The notes under the pieces: generated by a model
Database searches by the model: none
Seen by the model: the letters and a program-made list of their open reading frames with translations, nothing else
Told to the model about the DNA's origin: nothing
Program-made: the position numbers and the translations under genes
Assembly (NCBI GenBank): GCA_030695565.1
Contig: JAUYRZ010000098.1
Location: forward strand, 1-64,000
Length of the DNA: 64,000 nt
Source: Archangium sp.
GTDB taxonomy: Bacteria; Myxococcota; Myxococcia; Myxococcales; Myxococcaceae
Reading direction: 5' to 3'
Shown here: piece by piece, positions 7,050-18,500 of the stretch
Position numbering within the stretch: the first letter of the stretch is position 1
Layout: every line of letters begins with the position of its first letter

Positions 7050-9740
7050 TCAGGGGTCCACCCGAATGATCTTCGCCGCCGTCGTCCCGTTGCCCGCGGC
7101 GACGTAGAGGAAGTCACTCCCGGCGAAGGGCAGCACCACCGAGGAATAGACGCGGCTCGCTCCGACCCCCAGGCCCGAGGTCCCGTAGCCGTCGCAACTC
7201 AGCGGGTACTGCGTCGCCGCGCAGTCGCCCCGACCGGTGAAGTCGGCGCGCGTCTGCGGCGAGAGCGAGACGCTGCGGAAGGTCACCACGCCGCGCACGG
7301 TATTGTTGAAGCCCACGAAGAGATGGCTGGCCGTCGCCTGCAGCAGCGTGATGCGCGTGTTCCCCACGTCGTTGAATTGGGTCAGCTGGGTATCGCCGAC
7401 CGTATTGGGCGCGACCAAGGTCCAGTCGCCTGGGTCGCAGTCGGTCGCGCTTCCAGAGGTCGCCGGGTCGCAGCCCCAGAGCTGGGGGCCCAGCGTGGTG
7501 TTTCTCGCCACGTAGAGCCGGCCGGCGTAGGTCGCGAACGCTGGAATGGCGCGATCTGCCGGTTCGAGGTCGGCTCGTTTGGTCGTGGTGGTCGAGGTCT
7601 TCGCCGCGTAGGCCGCGTCGGTGGGGGTGCACGCCGCCCAGTCGCTGGCGTTCAACGCGAAAGACCTCGGCGTCGCGACGGTCGACCGAACCCACCCGCC
7701 ATACGCCCCCAGGTACAGCCGGTCGTTCAGCACACCCATCGCGTCGACCATGATGTCGTTGCCGGCGCCGCCTCCGTTGGCGATGCCCGGCATCTTGTCG
7801 GCGTCGAGGTCGACCAGTTGTGCCGAGGTGGGGTCGAGGCCGGGGCTCGGCGGCGCCGCGCTCAGCGCAAGGAGCCCCGGGCGCCTGCCGCCCGAGCTGC
7901 CGCCCAGCCCCAGATAGAGTCGGCCTGCGAGGGTCGTCGCTGATGACAGGATGCAGGTGCCACCGCCCACCGACGACGACACATCGACGTAGCGGAAGTC
8001 GAGCACCGCGTCGGAGTCTGGCGTCAGGTAGACGTAGCTGAAGTTCTGGCCTGTCTTCGCGCCTGCCACTCCCAGCCAACCCGCGTCGGCGACCTCTGCT
8101 GCAAAGAACAGGGCACGACCGTTCTCGTTGTCAGGCCCACAGCCTGCCGAGTTTGCGGTGCACCCTGTGGCGCCGATGCTCGGGTAGGGCGAACTCGAGG
8201 TGTTGGCAGAGCTGTTCCCGATCGAGTCGCGCTGGAAGGCGAAGGAGATCGATTCGGGCGAAGTACCATCGGGGTCGAAGCGAATCGCACCAGCGCCGGT
8301 CTTGTTGGGCCCGACGTAGACCTTCGAACGGTAGCCGACCACGAAGGTCGCGGTCGTACCGTCACCAAAAGGGTCTGCGAACAACGTGCGCGCCTCAGCG
8401 CCCGCATCGACAGCGCCCGCATCGACGGCGCCCGCATCGACGGCGCCCGCATCGACGGCGCCCGCATCGACGGCGCCCGCATCGGCAGCGCCCGCATCGA
8501 CGGCGCCCGCATCGGCAGCGCCCGCATCGACGGCGCCCGCATCGGCAGCGCCCGCATCTTCAGCGCTCCCTGCGTCGGCAGCGCCCGCATCGTCAATGCT
8601 CCCTGCGTCGACAGCGCCCGCATCCTCAGTGCTCCCTGCGTCGACAGCCCCGGCATCGGCTCCTCCATCCGGGCTGCCCGTGGGGTTGCGGATCTCTACC
8701 GACACCGACGCCACGGCGACGTTGGTCGGTTGCGCCGAGTTCTCGTCGAACCCACCCGCCGCGACAGTGAGCACCACGGTGCCTGCGCTCACGGCCTGAT
8801 ATTGCCATTCAAAAAGGACGGGCGCGGCGCCGACGTCGGAGTCGTTGGGCGACAGAAGCGCGGTCAGGCCATCACCGTCGAGCCTCACCACAGGGCTGAC
8901 GGCCAGCGCGGCGGCCTGCCCGGTGTTCAGCACCGTCGCTCGGAGCGTGAGGGCTTGCCCCACTTCCAGCTGCGGCGCGCTGGCCTCGAGTTGAAGCGAG
9001 AGCTGCGCCGTGGTGACGATGGTGAGGGTCTGGCGCTGCGGCGAGGTGACGACGGGTGACGCGGTGAGCGCCTCGACGCCGCGGGCACTGACGTCGATGG
9101 TGAGCGATCCGGGCGCGAGGGCCTCGAGGACGAGGGGGAAGTTCTCCGTCGCGCCACCCGCAAGGTCGCGCGGCGGCGTCTCTGTCAGAGGTGCCACCAG
9201 CGTCATCGGTGAAACCACGAGCACCGGGGCCACCCCTCGCACCAGCGTGGGGCCCGCATTGTGTGCCTGCACCTCGACCTTGATGGGCTGGCCGACGCTG
9301 TAGACCCGACGGTCCCAGGTCGAGGTGGCGCTGAGCGTGCTGGGCGGCGCGCGCACCTCGAAGGCCCCTGTCAGAGCGGCTTCGACCCCATAGGGGTCCA
9401 CCAAACGAACGTCATACCTGCCCGGCGGCAGACCGGCCGGCACCACCGCGCGCAGCGCGCTCGGGTCGACCCAGGTCACCTCGTCCAGGCGCTGCTCCCC
9501 CAGAAAGACCACGAAGCGCGCGTCGACCGAAACATCATCGACGACGCTCCCCAGCCGCAGCGTGGGGCGCAACATGAAGGCCGCGCCGCGGAGCTCTATC
9601 GACGTCGTCTGGGTGGTGAAGGCCCACGCGGGCTCGACGCCGTCGAGCTGAGGCGGCACGTCGGGCTTGCCGCCCGAGGTGCACCCCATCATCAGCACCC
9701 AGGAGGCCAACAGCGCTGCGCTGCACTTAGAACACGTCAA
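7050..9740 (-). CDS. Large lipoprotein with DAGA-repeat linker
   Basis: 896 residues from a TTG that overlaps the end of the upstream barrel gene by 14 bases; the signal ends at a lipobox-like MMGC. The N-terminal third resembles IPT/TIG and CARDB-like beta-sandwich domains (FMLRPTLRLGSVVDD; VGQPIKVEVQAHNAG). A linker at about residues 360-448 is almost pure DAGAV/DAGA repeats. The C-terminal half looks like a propeller (LYLGLGGSSGG, LYLGAYGGW, LYVARNTT). Such linkers are common in myxobacterial lipoproteins. It is probably translated by coupling to the gene at 9727-11622. Function is unknown; a large surface-exposed sensor or adhesin is possible. Confidence 0.75.
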   Translation of the reverse strand: MTCSKCSAALLASWVLMMGCTSGGKPDVPPQLDGVEPAWAFTTQTTSIELRGAAFMLRPTLRLGSVVDDVSVDARFVVFLGEQRLDEVTWVDPSALRAVVPAGLPPGRYDVRLVDPYGVEAALTGAFEVRAPPSTLSATSTWDRRVYSVGQPIKVEVQAHNAGPTLVRGVAPVLVVSPMTLVAPLTETPPRDLAGGATENFPLVLEALAPGSLTIDVSARGVEALTASPVVTSPQRQTLTIVTTAQLSLQLEASAPQLEVGQALTLRATVLNTGQAAALAVSPVVRLDGDGLTALLSPNDSDVGAAPVLFEWQYQAVSAGTVVLTVAAGGFDENSAQPTNVAVASVSVEIRNPTGSPDGGADAGAVDAGSTEDAGAVDAGSIDDAGAADAGSAEDAGAADAGAVDAGAADAGAVDAGAADAGAVDAGAVDAGAVDAGAVDAGAVDAGAEARTLFADPFGDGTTATFVVGYRSKVYVGPNKTGAGAIRFDPDGTSPESISFAFQRDSIGNSSANTSSSPYPSIGATGCTANSAGCGPDNENGRALFFAAEVADAGWLGVAGAKTGQNFSYVYLTPDSDAVLDFRYVDVSSSVGGGTCILSSATTLAGRLYLGLGGSSGGRRPGLLALSAAPPSPGLDPTSAQLVDLDADKMPGIANGGGAGNDIMVDAMGVLNDRLYLGAYGGWVRSTVATPRSFALNASDWAACTPTDAAYAAKTSTTTTKRADLEPADRAIPAFATYAGRLYVARNTTLGPQLWGCDPATSGSATDCDPGDWTLVAPNTVGDTQLTQFNDVGNTRITLLQATASHLFVGFNNTVRGVVTFRSVSLSPQTRADFTGRGDCAATQYPLSCDGYGTSGLGVGASRVYSSVVLPFAGSDFLYVAAGNGTTAAKIIRVDP
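8396..8660. repeat. 15-bp tandem repeat in coding sequence
   Basis: The unit GGCGCCCGCATCGAC recurs nearly perfectly in the core (about 8398-8560) and more loosely to 8660. On the minus strand it encodes VDAGA/ADAGA pentapeptides in the linker of the lipoprotein at 7050-9740. Because the unit is a multiple of three, copy-number change alters linker length without breaking the frame. Confidence 0.9.
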
Positions 9741-11622
9741 AGGAGTACCCCACGCTCGAGCCCAACCAGACCAGCGGTCCCGTCACCGTCTTCGTGCCCA
9801 ACGCCCCGGCCCAGCCCCCCGCAAGCTCCAGAAAGAGCACGCCTCGCCCCGCCTGCATGCCGAGGCTCACCGCCAGTCGCGCGGTCGGGGCCGCCGTGAG
9901 TTCGTTCACCTGCGGCTGATCCTGGAGCGCGAGCTGGGCGGCGCTGAGCGCCACGCCGCCCGACGCCGTCGCCCGCAACCGAACCGCTCCGAGCGCCGAT
10001 CGCCATGACGTCGACGCGAGCAGCGGCACGGCCTGCACCGTGAGGTGGGCGGTCGACCCCGCGAAGTCGGCCCCCGCCACCTGCCCGCGGCGAGCCAGGA
10101 AGAAGAAGCCCGCCTCGGCCCCCACGCCGACGTGAGCCCCAGGCCAGACCATGAGCTCCACGCCGAGCAGCGGCGCCACGACGTTGCCGAAGTTGGTCAG
10201 CACCCCCACTCTCGGTGCGAGCGTCAAGATGGCGGGCGCAGGTGTCAGCGCGACTGGCAGCTCCGCGCGCAGTTCTCCCGAGACCAACGCCAACGTCGTG
10301 GCCCCCGATCGTCGTGGCGAGCGGTAGAGGTAGCGGGGGGTCGCGCCCGGAAGGCGCGTCAGCTCACCCTCGCCGCTGGTCGCCACCACCTCGCCTCCCG
10401 TCGGGTTTCCCCACGCGTCGACGAGCTGGAGCTGGACCTCAACGAGCGCCGACCCGTCACCCACCACGGCCAGGCGCTCAGGGCTCGAGCGAATCGACTT
10501 CGCCGGTCCCGCCTTCAACCTGACGCTCACCTCGGCGTCGGGCGCGCCGGCGAGGTGCGCGCGAAGGGGGGCGGCGGTGGCGCCTCCCAACTCGGTCGGC
10601 AACTGAACCCGGGCGCTCCACTTCCCCAGGCCTGCTTCCGTGAGCGGGCCAACGCGGCCCAGCCCGGTGGTGAACTCCGGGACCCCCTGGGTGAGAAAGC
10701 CGTTGGCGTCGCGGACCTCTGCGCTGAGCTTCACCTCGCCGGGATCACCCGCGGTGTATTCGGATGGCTCGACGCTCAGCGCAAGGCTCGCCGGAGGTCC
10801 ACCCGGGACCAGCAGGCGCGCCGTGGTGACGGCCTCCGCCTCGGTGGTCGACCACGCCGACAGCTCGACCTCACCAGGAGGTGTGGCGGGAATCGTCCAC
10901 TGCGAGACGTAGACGCCTTCGCTGACGGCAGAGAACTCGCCCACCGTACCGCGCCCCGCGCGCGCCTTCAGCCGCAAGCCTCCGCGCGGGCGCCCGTCTT
11001 CGGTGATGGCGTACAGCCGAACCCCCAGGCGCGGCGGGCGATCGCCGGCCTGCTCGGGCTCTTCGAGCACCAGCAACGTCAGCGCCGTGCGCGGCAGGCC
11101 CAGGTTCAGCACCCGGCGGCCGAAGTGGGCCTCTCTGATGCCAGGAGGGATGAGCACGGGGATGACGGCGCTCCCTTTCGCGTCGGCTTGCACCGGCCCG
11201 AAGGTGCGTTGGCCGATCTGAATGCTGACCTGCTGGTGTGGGCCGGTCTTCACCGCGGCCTCCGCGCTTCCCCACAGGGGCAGCGTCGTCCAACCATGCA
11301 GCGGGTGGCTCGCCGACGTCGCCCTGGCGGCGATGATCGCCACTCGGGGAAAGGTCTGATCAGGCGGAAGGTAGTCGACGACGAAATGACCCGGCGAAAG
11401 CTGCCGGGCCGGCCCGACCCGCCCGTGACTGACCGTGACCTGCAGACGCGAGAGATCCGACGGGCCCTCGATTTCGATCACAGCGCCCGGGTCGGCGCCG
11501 AGTTGATGGTGGGAGGGAGAGACGCGCACCGACAGGTCGGCGCCTGCGGCGGCCGTGCCCACAGTGACCAGAACGACGAGCCATTTCCAGGCGCCTGCTG
11601 CTGACACGTTTCTGACTCGCAC
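9727..11622 (-). CDS. Exported Ig-like protein with C-terminal barrel
   Basis: 631 residues from GTG. It has a signal peptide (WKWLVVLVTVGTAAAGAD) and several Ig-like or BIG-type beta-sandwich domains between residues 30 and 460 (for example SLALSVEPSEYTAGDPGEV and VEVQLQLVDAWGNPTGG). The last ~160 residues have alternating strands ending in SSVGYSFDVF with a terminal Phe, the classic outer-membrane insertion signature. It lies upstream of, and overlaps, the DAGA-repeat lipoprotein at 7050-9740, suggesting a two-protein surface complex in which this member is the membrane anchor. No enzymatic motif is seen. Confidence 0.75.
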   Translation of the reverse strand: MRVRNVSAAGAWKWLVVLVTVGTAAAGADLSVRVSPSHHQLGADPGAVIEIEGPSDLSRLQVTVSHGRVGPARQLSPGHFVVDYLPPDQTFPRVAIIAARATSASHPLHGWTTLPLWGSAEAAVKTGPHQQVSIQIGQRTFGPVQADAKGSAVIPVLIPPGIREAHFGRRVLNLGLPRTALTLLVLEEPEQAGDRPPRLGVRLYAITEDGRPRGGLRLKARAGRGTVGEFSAVSEGVYVSQWTIPATPPGEVELSAWSTTEAEAVTTARLLVPGGPPASLALSVEPSEYTAGDPGEVKLSAEVRDANGFLTQGVPEFTTGLGRVGPLTEAGLGKWSARVQLPTELGGATAAPLRAHLAGAPDAEVSVRLKAGPAKSIRSSPERLAVVGDGSALVEVQLQLVDAWGNPTGGEVVATSGEGELTRLPGATPRYLYRSPRRSGATTLALVSGELRAELPVALTPAPAILTLAPRVGVLTNFGNVVAPLLGVELMVWPGAHVGVGAEAGFFFLARRGQVAGADFAGSTAHLTVQAVPLLASTSWRSALGAVRLRATASGGVALSAAQLALQDQPQVNELTAAPTARLAVSLGMQAGRGVLFLELAGGWAGALGTKTVTGPLVWLGSSVGYSFDVF

Positions 11623-11760
11623 GTCGTCGTCCTTGACCCCACTGCGTCGCCGTTGACCTCTCGGGAAGTACAGCGGCGGCCCTGATCACCCGCTTACTGT
11701 TCTGATTATGGATGCTGAGCGCGCCGCCCGAAATCCACTCAAAGCAGGGGAGCCGTCTCG

Positions 11761-13563
<1,803 letters not shown>

Positions 13564-13611
13564 TGCCATGAACCTCGATTTGTCTGTCTGCGGCGCACCG
13601 GGTGAAACGCG

Positions 13612-14583
13612 ATGAAGGCGCTGCGACCTGGCGTGGTGGTGCTGTTGGGCGCGATCGCCATCGTGCTGGTGATCAGCGCCGCCGGCGTCTTCGCGTTCGA
13701 CCGTCTGTTCACCACCACAACGGTACCGGTGACGGCGCCGCAGGCGGCGTCGGTGGGGCTCCCGCCCGCGGTCGAGGAGCCGACGCTGCACTTTCGGGTG
13801 CTGTCCACGCGAGGCGTCGCCGAAAAGCACCGAACGAGCGGGGCCTGGGCGCCGCTCGCGGTGGGTGACGAACTCGGGGCCGATGATGAGGTGCGCACCG
13901 AGGCCACGGGGCAGGTTGAGCTGTCGCTCGGCGTCGGCTCGGTGATCACCGTGGCCGCTTCGACCGAGCTGAGGGTGGCCGAGCTGCGCCCGGCGCTGCA
14001 CCAACTCCAGCTCAAACGCGGTCGCTTGGCGGCGACGTACGACCCCGATGGGAAGCGGGTGCTCCAGATCGAAGATGACAGCGGGAAGACGGTGGTGGTG
14101 ACGCGAGGCGCGGCGTTCTCGGTTCTCGCCAGCGGCCAGGCGCTCGCCGTCGTGACCCAGACTGGCAGCGTGAGCCTGCAAGCTGCCGGTGCAGCGACAG
14201 AGGTCGGCCCGGGGCAGCAGGCGCACACCTACGGAGGGAGCGCGCCGTCGCCGGTGACCCCGATTCGCGCTGAGGTGCTGTTGAAGATCGCGCGCGCCGG
14301 TCGCCCAGCGTCGACGCTGTGCACCGAAGTGAAGGGTACCGTCGAAGTGGGCACCGAAGTTCAGGTCGACGGCCAGGCGGTCGGGGTCGACGGCGCGGGT
14401 CGCTTCAGCGTGAAGGTCCCCCGGAGAGAGGGCCAGGTCTCGGCGCGCGTCGCGGTGCGTGACGTCAGTGGCCGGCCCCGCGAAACGCTGGTGCCCTGCG
14501 CAGCCCCGGCGGCGGTCGAGTCCCACCTCGAGGTCGAGCTCCGCTGGGGCTCGCCGGCGGCTGCTACTGCACCAGGGAGGTGA
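13612..14583 (+). CDS. Membrane-anchored FecR-domain protein
   Basis: 323 residues. One N-terminal membrane helix (VVVLLGAIAIVLVISAAGVF) is followed by a FecR-type beta-helix domain: GAWAPLAVGDELGADDEVRT, VELSLGVGSVITVAAST and a block rich in LKRGRLAA. FecR domains sit in the periplasm and relay signals to sigma factors or bind envelope polymers. Here no sigma gene is adjacent; instead it follows a sensor kinase by 48 bases. The C-terminal ~90 residues (after PSPVTPIRAEVLLKI) form an extra beta-rich domain with two Cys. Its 3' end overlaps the convergent response-regulator gene by 20 bases. Confidence 0.8.
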   Translation: MKALRPGVVVLLGAIAIVLVISAAGVFAFDRLFTTTTVPVTAPQAASVGLPPAVEEPTLHFRVLSTRGVAEKHRTSGAWAPLAVGDELGADDEVRTEATGQVELSLGVGSVITVAASTELRVAELRPALHQLQLKRGRLAATYDPDGKRVLQIEDDSGKTVVVTRGAAFSVLASGQALAVVTQTGSVSLQAAGAATEVGPGQQAHTYGGSAPSPVTPIRAEVLLKIARAGRPASTLCTEVKGTVEVGTEVQVDGQAVGVDGAGRFSVKVPRREGQVSARVAVRDVSGRPRETLVPCAAPAAVESHLEVELRWGSPAAATAPGR

Positions 14584-15358
14584 GCGCGGCGAGCAGGTCG
14601 GCTGGTGGCAGGTTCCGCGAGAGGCGCTGGTGGGCCGAGACGCCGATCGCGGCGAGGGTGGCCTCGAGCGAGCTGGGCTCTCCCACCACGGCGATGCGCA
14701 GCGCCGGGGCGCGGACCCGCATCACGAACAGCTCGCGACGCACCTGTGCATCGAGTTGCCCTGGCATGGCGATCACCACCTCGGGGGCGGGGGTGGCCTG
14801 CAGGCCTTCGAGCAGCGAGGTCGCCGTACGCGGCTGGCACCCGAGGGTCATCAGCACGCCCTCGATCCGCGCGCCGAACGCGGGGTCGAGCGCGCCCACC
14901 AGCACCTGTCGTCGAGCCACAGCGGGCGCAGTCGCCGCGAGCCGCCGCAGCGCTCGCGCCTTCTTGATGCGCTCGAGCAGGTCGAGGAGCTCGAAGGGCT
15001 TGGTCACGTAGTCGTCGACCCCCAACTTGAACAACGCGTCGGCCGAGTCGGCCGATGCGAAGCCCGTCATCATCACCACCGGGAGGTCGGGGTCGAGCTT
15101 TCGCGCCGCGACCGCGAGGTCGACCCCGCTCTCGTTCACGCCGAGGTTCTTGTCAGTCAGCAACAAGTCGAAGCGCCGCTCGCGCAGCTGGGCGAGGGCC
15201 TCCGCGACCCCGGAGACCGCCACGCTTTCGATGGCCGCCTTGGAAAAGAGCCGACCCAGAATCAGGCGCGTCACCGGCTCGTCGTCGACGATGAGGACCC
15301 GGTTGAGGGGTGCAGCTGTCAGTGAGGGCGAGTCGGCTCCCGGGGAATCGATCTTCAT
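14564..15358 (-). CDS. Response regulator, REC plus degenerate second domain
   Basis: 264 residues, taking the ATG at 15358 because the receiver domain begins shortly after (LNRVLIVDDEP) and upstream codons look non-coding. The receiver has Asp25/Asp26, phospho-acceptor Asp69 (LLLTDKNLG), Thr98 and Lys120 (VTKPF). The C-terminal half (RQVLVGALDPAFGARIEGV onward) resembles a second receiver-like fold without the acidic triad and has no DNA-binding or enzymatic domain. It may act by protein contact. It is convergent with, and overlaps, the FecR gene, and is a plausible partner of the kinase at 11761. Confidence 0.85.
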   Translation of the reverse strand: MKIDSPGADSPSLTAAPLNRVLIVDDEPVTRLILGRLFSKAAIESVAVSGVAEALAQLRERRFDLLLTDKNLGVNESGVDLAVAARKLDPDLPVVMMTGFASADSADALFKLGVDDYVTKPFELLDLLERIKKARALRRLAATAPAVARRQVLVGALDPAFGARIEGVLMTLGCQPRTATSLLEGLQATPAPEVVIAMPGQLDAQVRRELFVMRVRAPALRIAVVGEPSSLEATLAAIGVSAHQRLSRNLPPADLLAALTSLVQ

Positions 15359-15575
15359 GACGCACCACACTACTCCCCGAAGGAGGCTGCGAGCCTTCTC
15401 GACTCTCGAGATGGAGCGCCTCGCGCGACGACCTGGGGTTGTCCAGCGGTGACCTCGTTTCGCCTTCAGCGGCTCGCCACCGGGCTGGAGATGTGGGCGC
15501 AGGTCGGCCTTTCGCGACGATCGAGGTGGGCAAGCCAGAAAAGTCACCCGTTTGGCATAGGCAGCGGGAGAGACA
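15359..15575. promoter_or_regulatory. Divergent intergenic region
   Basis: This 217-base gap separates the leftward response regulator from the rightward BIG2 lipoprotein and must carry both promoters. A GGGAG site lies five bases before the GTG at 15576. I can identify no operator or -35/-10 pair with confidence. Confidence 0.4.
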
Positions 15576-18500
15576 GTGGGTCAGATTGCGCACTCCATGC
15601 GCCGTCTCCTGCTCGTCTGTGGTGGTGTTCTTTCTCTGTTCAGCTGCCGGCCCGAGACGGTGCCCGAACGCATCGAGCTGTCCCCCGACACGCTCTCCTT
15701 GCAGTTCGGCGAATCGCAGACGGCTTCGGCGCGCGTGTTGAAGGGGACGAAGGAGCTGGGGCTTGAAGGCCTCACGTGGACCTCGAGCGATCCTTCACTG
15801 GTGAGCGTGACGGAGACCGAGCCCGGCGTCGTCACCCTGCACGCCTTGAATTCGGGCACCGTCGCGGTGACTGCGTCGGTGCGGCAGGCGAGCGCGAGTC
15901 TGTCGGTGACGGTGGCCCCGCGGGTGATCGTGCTCGAACGAATCGAGGTCACCGCGCCCGAGCTCACCTTGCCCCGGGGGCTGCGCCAGCAGCTGACCGC
16001 GACGGGCTTCTACAACGATGGCTCCAGGCGCGACCTCACCAGCAGCGTCGCGTGGGCCTCCGGCAACAGCGCGCGCGCGACGGTCAGCTCCACCGGGCTG
16101 AGCAGCGCGGTGGGCCTGGGCGAGGTCGAGCTGCGCGCTCTCAAAGACGGCATCGTGGGGCGGCTGAGCATCACCGTCACCATGGCCACCCTGGTGGGTC
16201 TGGACGTTCGGCCCTCGCAAGCCACGCTCGCCAACGGCACCACCCAGCAGTTCTCGGCCACCGCACGTTTCTCCGACGCCACCACCCGGGTCGTCACCTC
16301 ACAGGTGACGTGGACGACCTCCGACGCGAGCATCGCCACCGCTGACGCCGCCGGCAGGTTGACCGCCACGGGCGTGGGCGACGGCACGCTCACCGCGGCG
16401 ATGGGCGAAGTCTCCGGCACGGCGGAGGTGACGGTCACCACCGCGCTGCTCCTGCGCATGGAGCTGACGCCCGCCGCGGCGTCGTTGCCGCTGGGCTCGA
16501 CCCAGCAGCTCGAGGTGACGGGCCACTTTTCCGACGGCACCCTGCAGTCGCTCACCTCTCAGGCGTCATGGCGCTCGGGCACGCCCGCGGTCGCCAGCGT
16601 GACCACCAGTGGGTTGGTCACCTCAGCGGGGCTCGGCCTGTCCGTCATCACCGCCACCATCGACAGCATCTCGGCGAGCGCGTCGGTCACCTGCACCGCT
16701 GCGCAGCTCTCGACCATCGCCGTGGCGCCGCAGGGGCTGATGCTGGCGCGAGGGCTCAGGCGGGAGTTCACCGCCACCGGCATCTACACCGACGCCACCA
16801 CGCGCGATCTCACCCAGACCCTGGTCTGGAGCAGCAGCGATGGCGGCGTCGCAACCGTCGGCAATACGGGCACCGAGATCGGCAAGGTGAACGCGGTGGC
16901 TGAAGGCACTGCGACCATCTCTGCCACCAACGGGGCGCTCACCGGGACCGCGCTGCTCAACGTGGTGCCGGCGTTGCTGGTCTCGTTGCAGGTCAGTCCC
17001 CTCACGGTCAGCGTCCCCGCGGGGCTGACGCGCCAGCTCACGGCGCAGGGCACGTTCTCCGACGGGTCGACGCGCGACGTCACCGCGAGCGTCACCTGGG
17101 CGTCCGACGCGCAGTCGTTCGCGATGGTCTCGAACGCGCTCGGCTCCCAGGGGCTGCTCACCGCCCTCGCGCAGGGCACCTCGAACGTCACGGCCACCGC
17201 GGGCGCAGCCTCCGCAGCGCTCGTCGTCACGGTCACCCCGCCCGTGCTGCAGCGCCTCGACGTCACCGCCCCGAGCGCCTCCTTGGCGGTCGGTCGCACG
17301 CAGCAGCTGACGGCGACGGGTGTGTACTCCGATGGGTCGACGCAGAACCTCACCAGCACCGCGACGTGGACGCCCTCGACGGGCCCGGTGCTGCGCGTCT
17401 CGAGCGCTGGCGTGATGACGGCGGTGGGCGTCGGCACCACGAACGCCACGGCCACCGTCGGCTTGGTGAGCGGCTCCTCGAGCTTGAGCGTGACGCCAGC
17501 GGTGCTCGACGCGATCACCATCGCGCCGGTCAACCCGTCGCTGGGGTTGGGCCAGAGCGTGACCCTGGTGGCCACGGGGCGCTGGTCTGACAACACCACC
17601 ACGACGCTCACCGGCGTGACCTGGACCTCTGAGACGCCCGCAGTCGCGACCATCGACGCCAACGGGCTGGTGGCTTCGGTGACCGAGGGCACTTCGCTGG
17701 TGACCGCGGCGGTCGGAGCGATCGTCGACACCACGAGGGTGACGGTGACGCCGCCCGTGCTCACGTCCATCACCCTCACGCCCGCGAACCCCGCGCTCGA
17801 GAAATCCCAGACGGTGCAGCTGGGGGCGCAGGGGTTGTACTCCGATGGTTCGACCGCGCCGGTGACGAGCCAGGTCACCTGGAGCAGCAGCACGGCCGCG
17901 GTGGCGACGGTGTCGAGCACGGGCGAGGTGTGGGCGATGACGCCGGGCACCACCACCGTCAGCGCGTCGCTGCAAGGCGTGACGGGCACCACGACCATCA
18001 GCGTGAATCGGCCCGCGTTGTCGAGCCTCGACGTCTCTCCGGTGACGGCGACGGTGGGGGCGGGCGCGACGGTGTCATTCGTGGCCACTGCCACCTACGT
18101 CGACGCGTCGACCGAGGTGGTGACTGCGCTGGTCACCTGGTCGAGCAGTGATGTGAACGTGGCGACCATTTCGGCGAGTGGAGTGGCGCGAGGTGTTGCC
18201 GTGGGGACGGTGACCATCACGGCGTCGTGGGGGGCGTTCAGCAACACCGCGCAGCTCACGGTGAGCGCGCCGACGGTGCAGTCGATCGTGGTGAGCGGGC
18301 GCTCGAAGGTGGCGGTGGGCTCGGCGGTGCAGTTGGTCGCGATGGGCACCTTCGTCGACGGTGGTACCGCTGACGTGACGGGCCAGGCGACGTGGGGCAG
18401 TGATGTGCCGGCGACGGCGAGCTTCACCAATGTCGATGGCGTGCGCGGCGTGCTGCAGGGCGCGGCCGTGGGCACCGTGGCGGTGACGGCGAGCGTAGGT

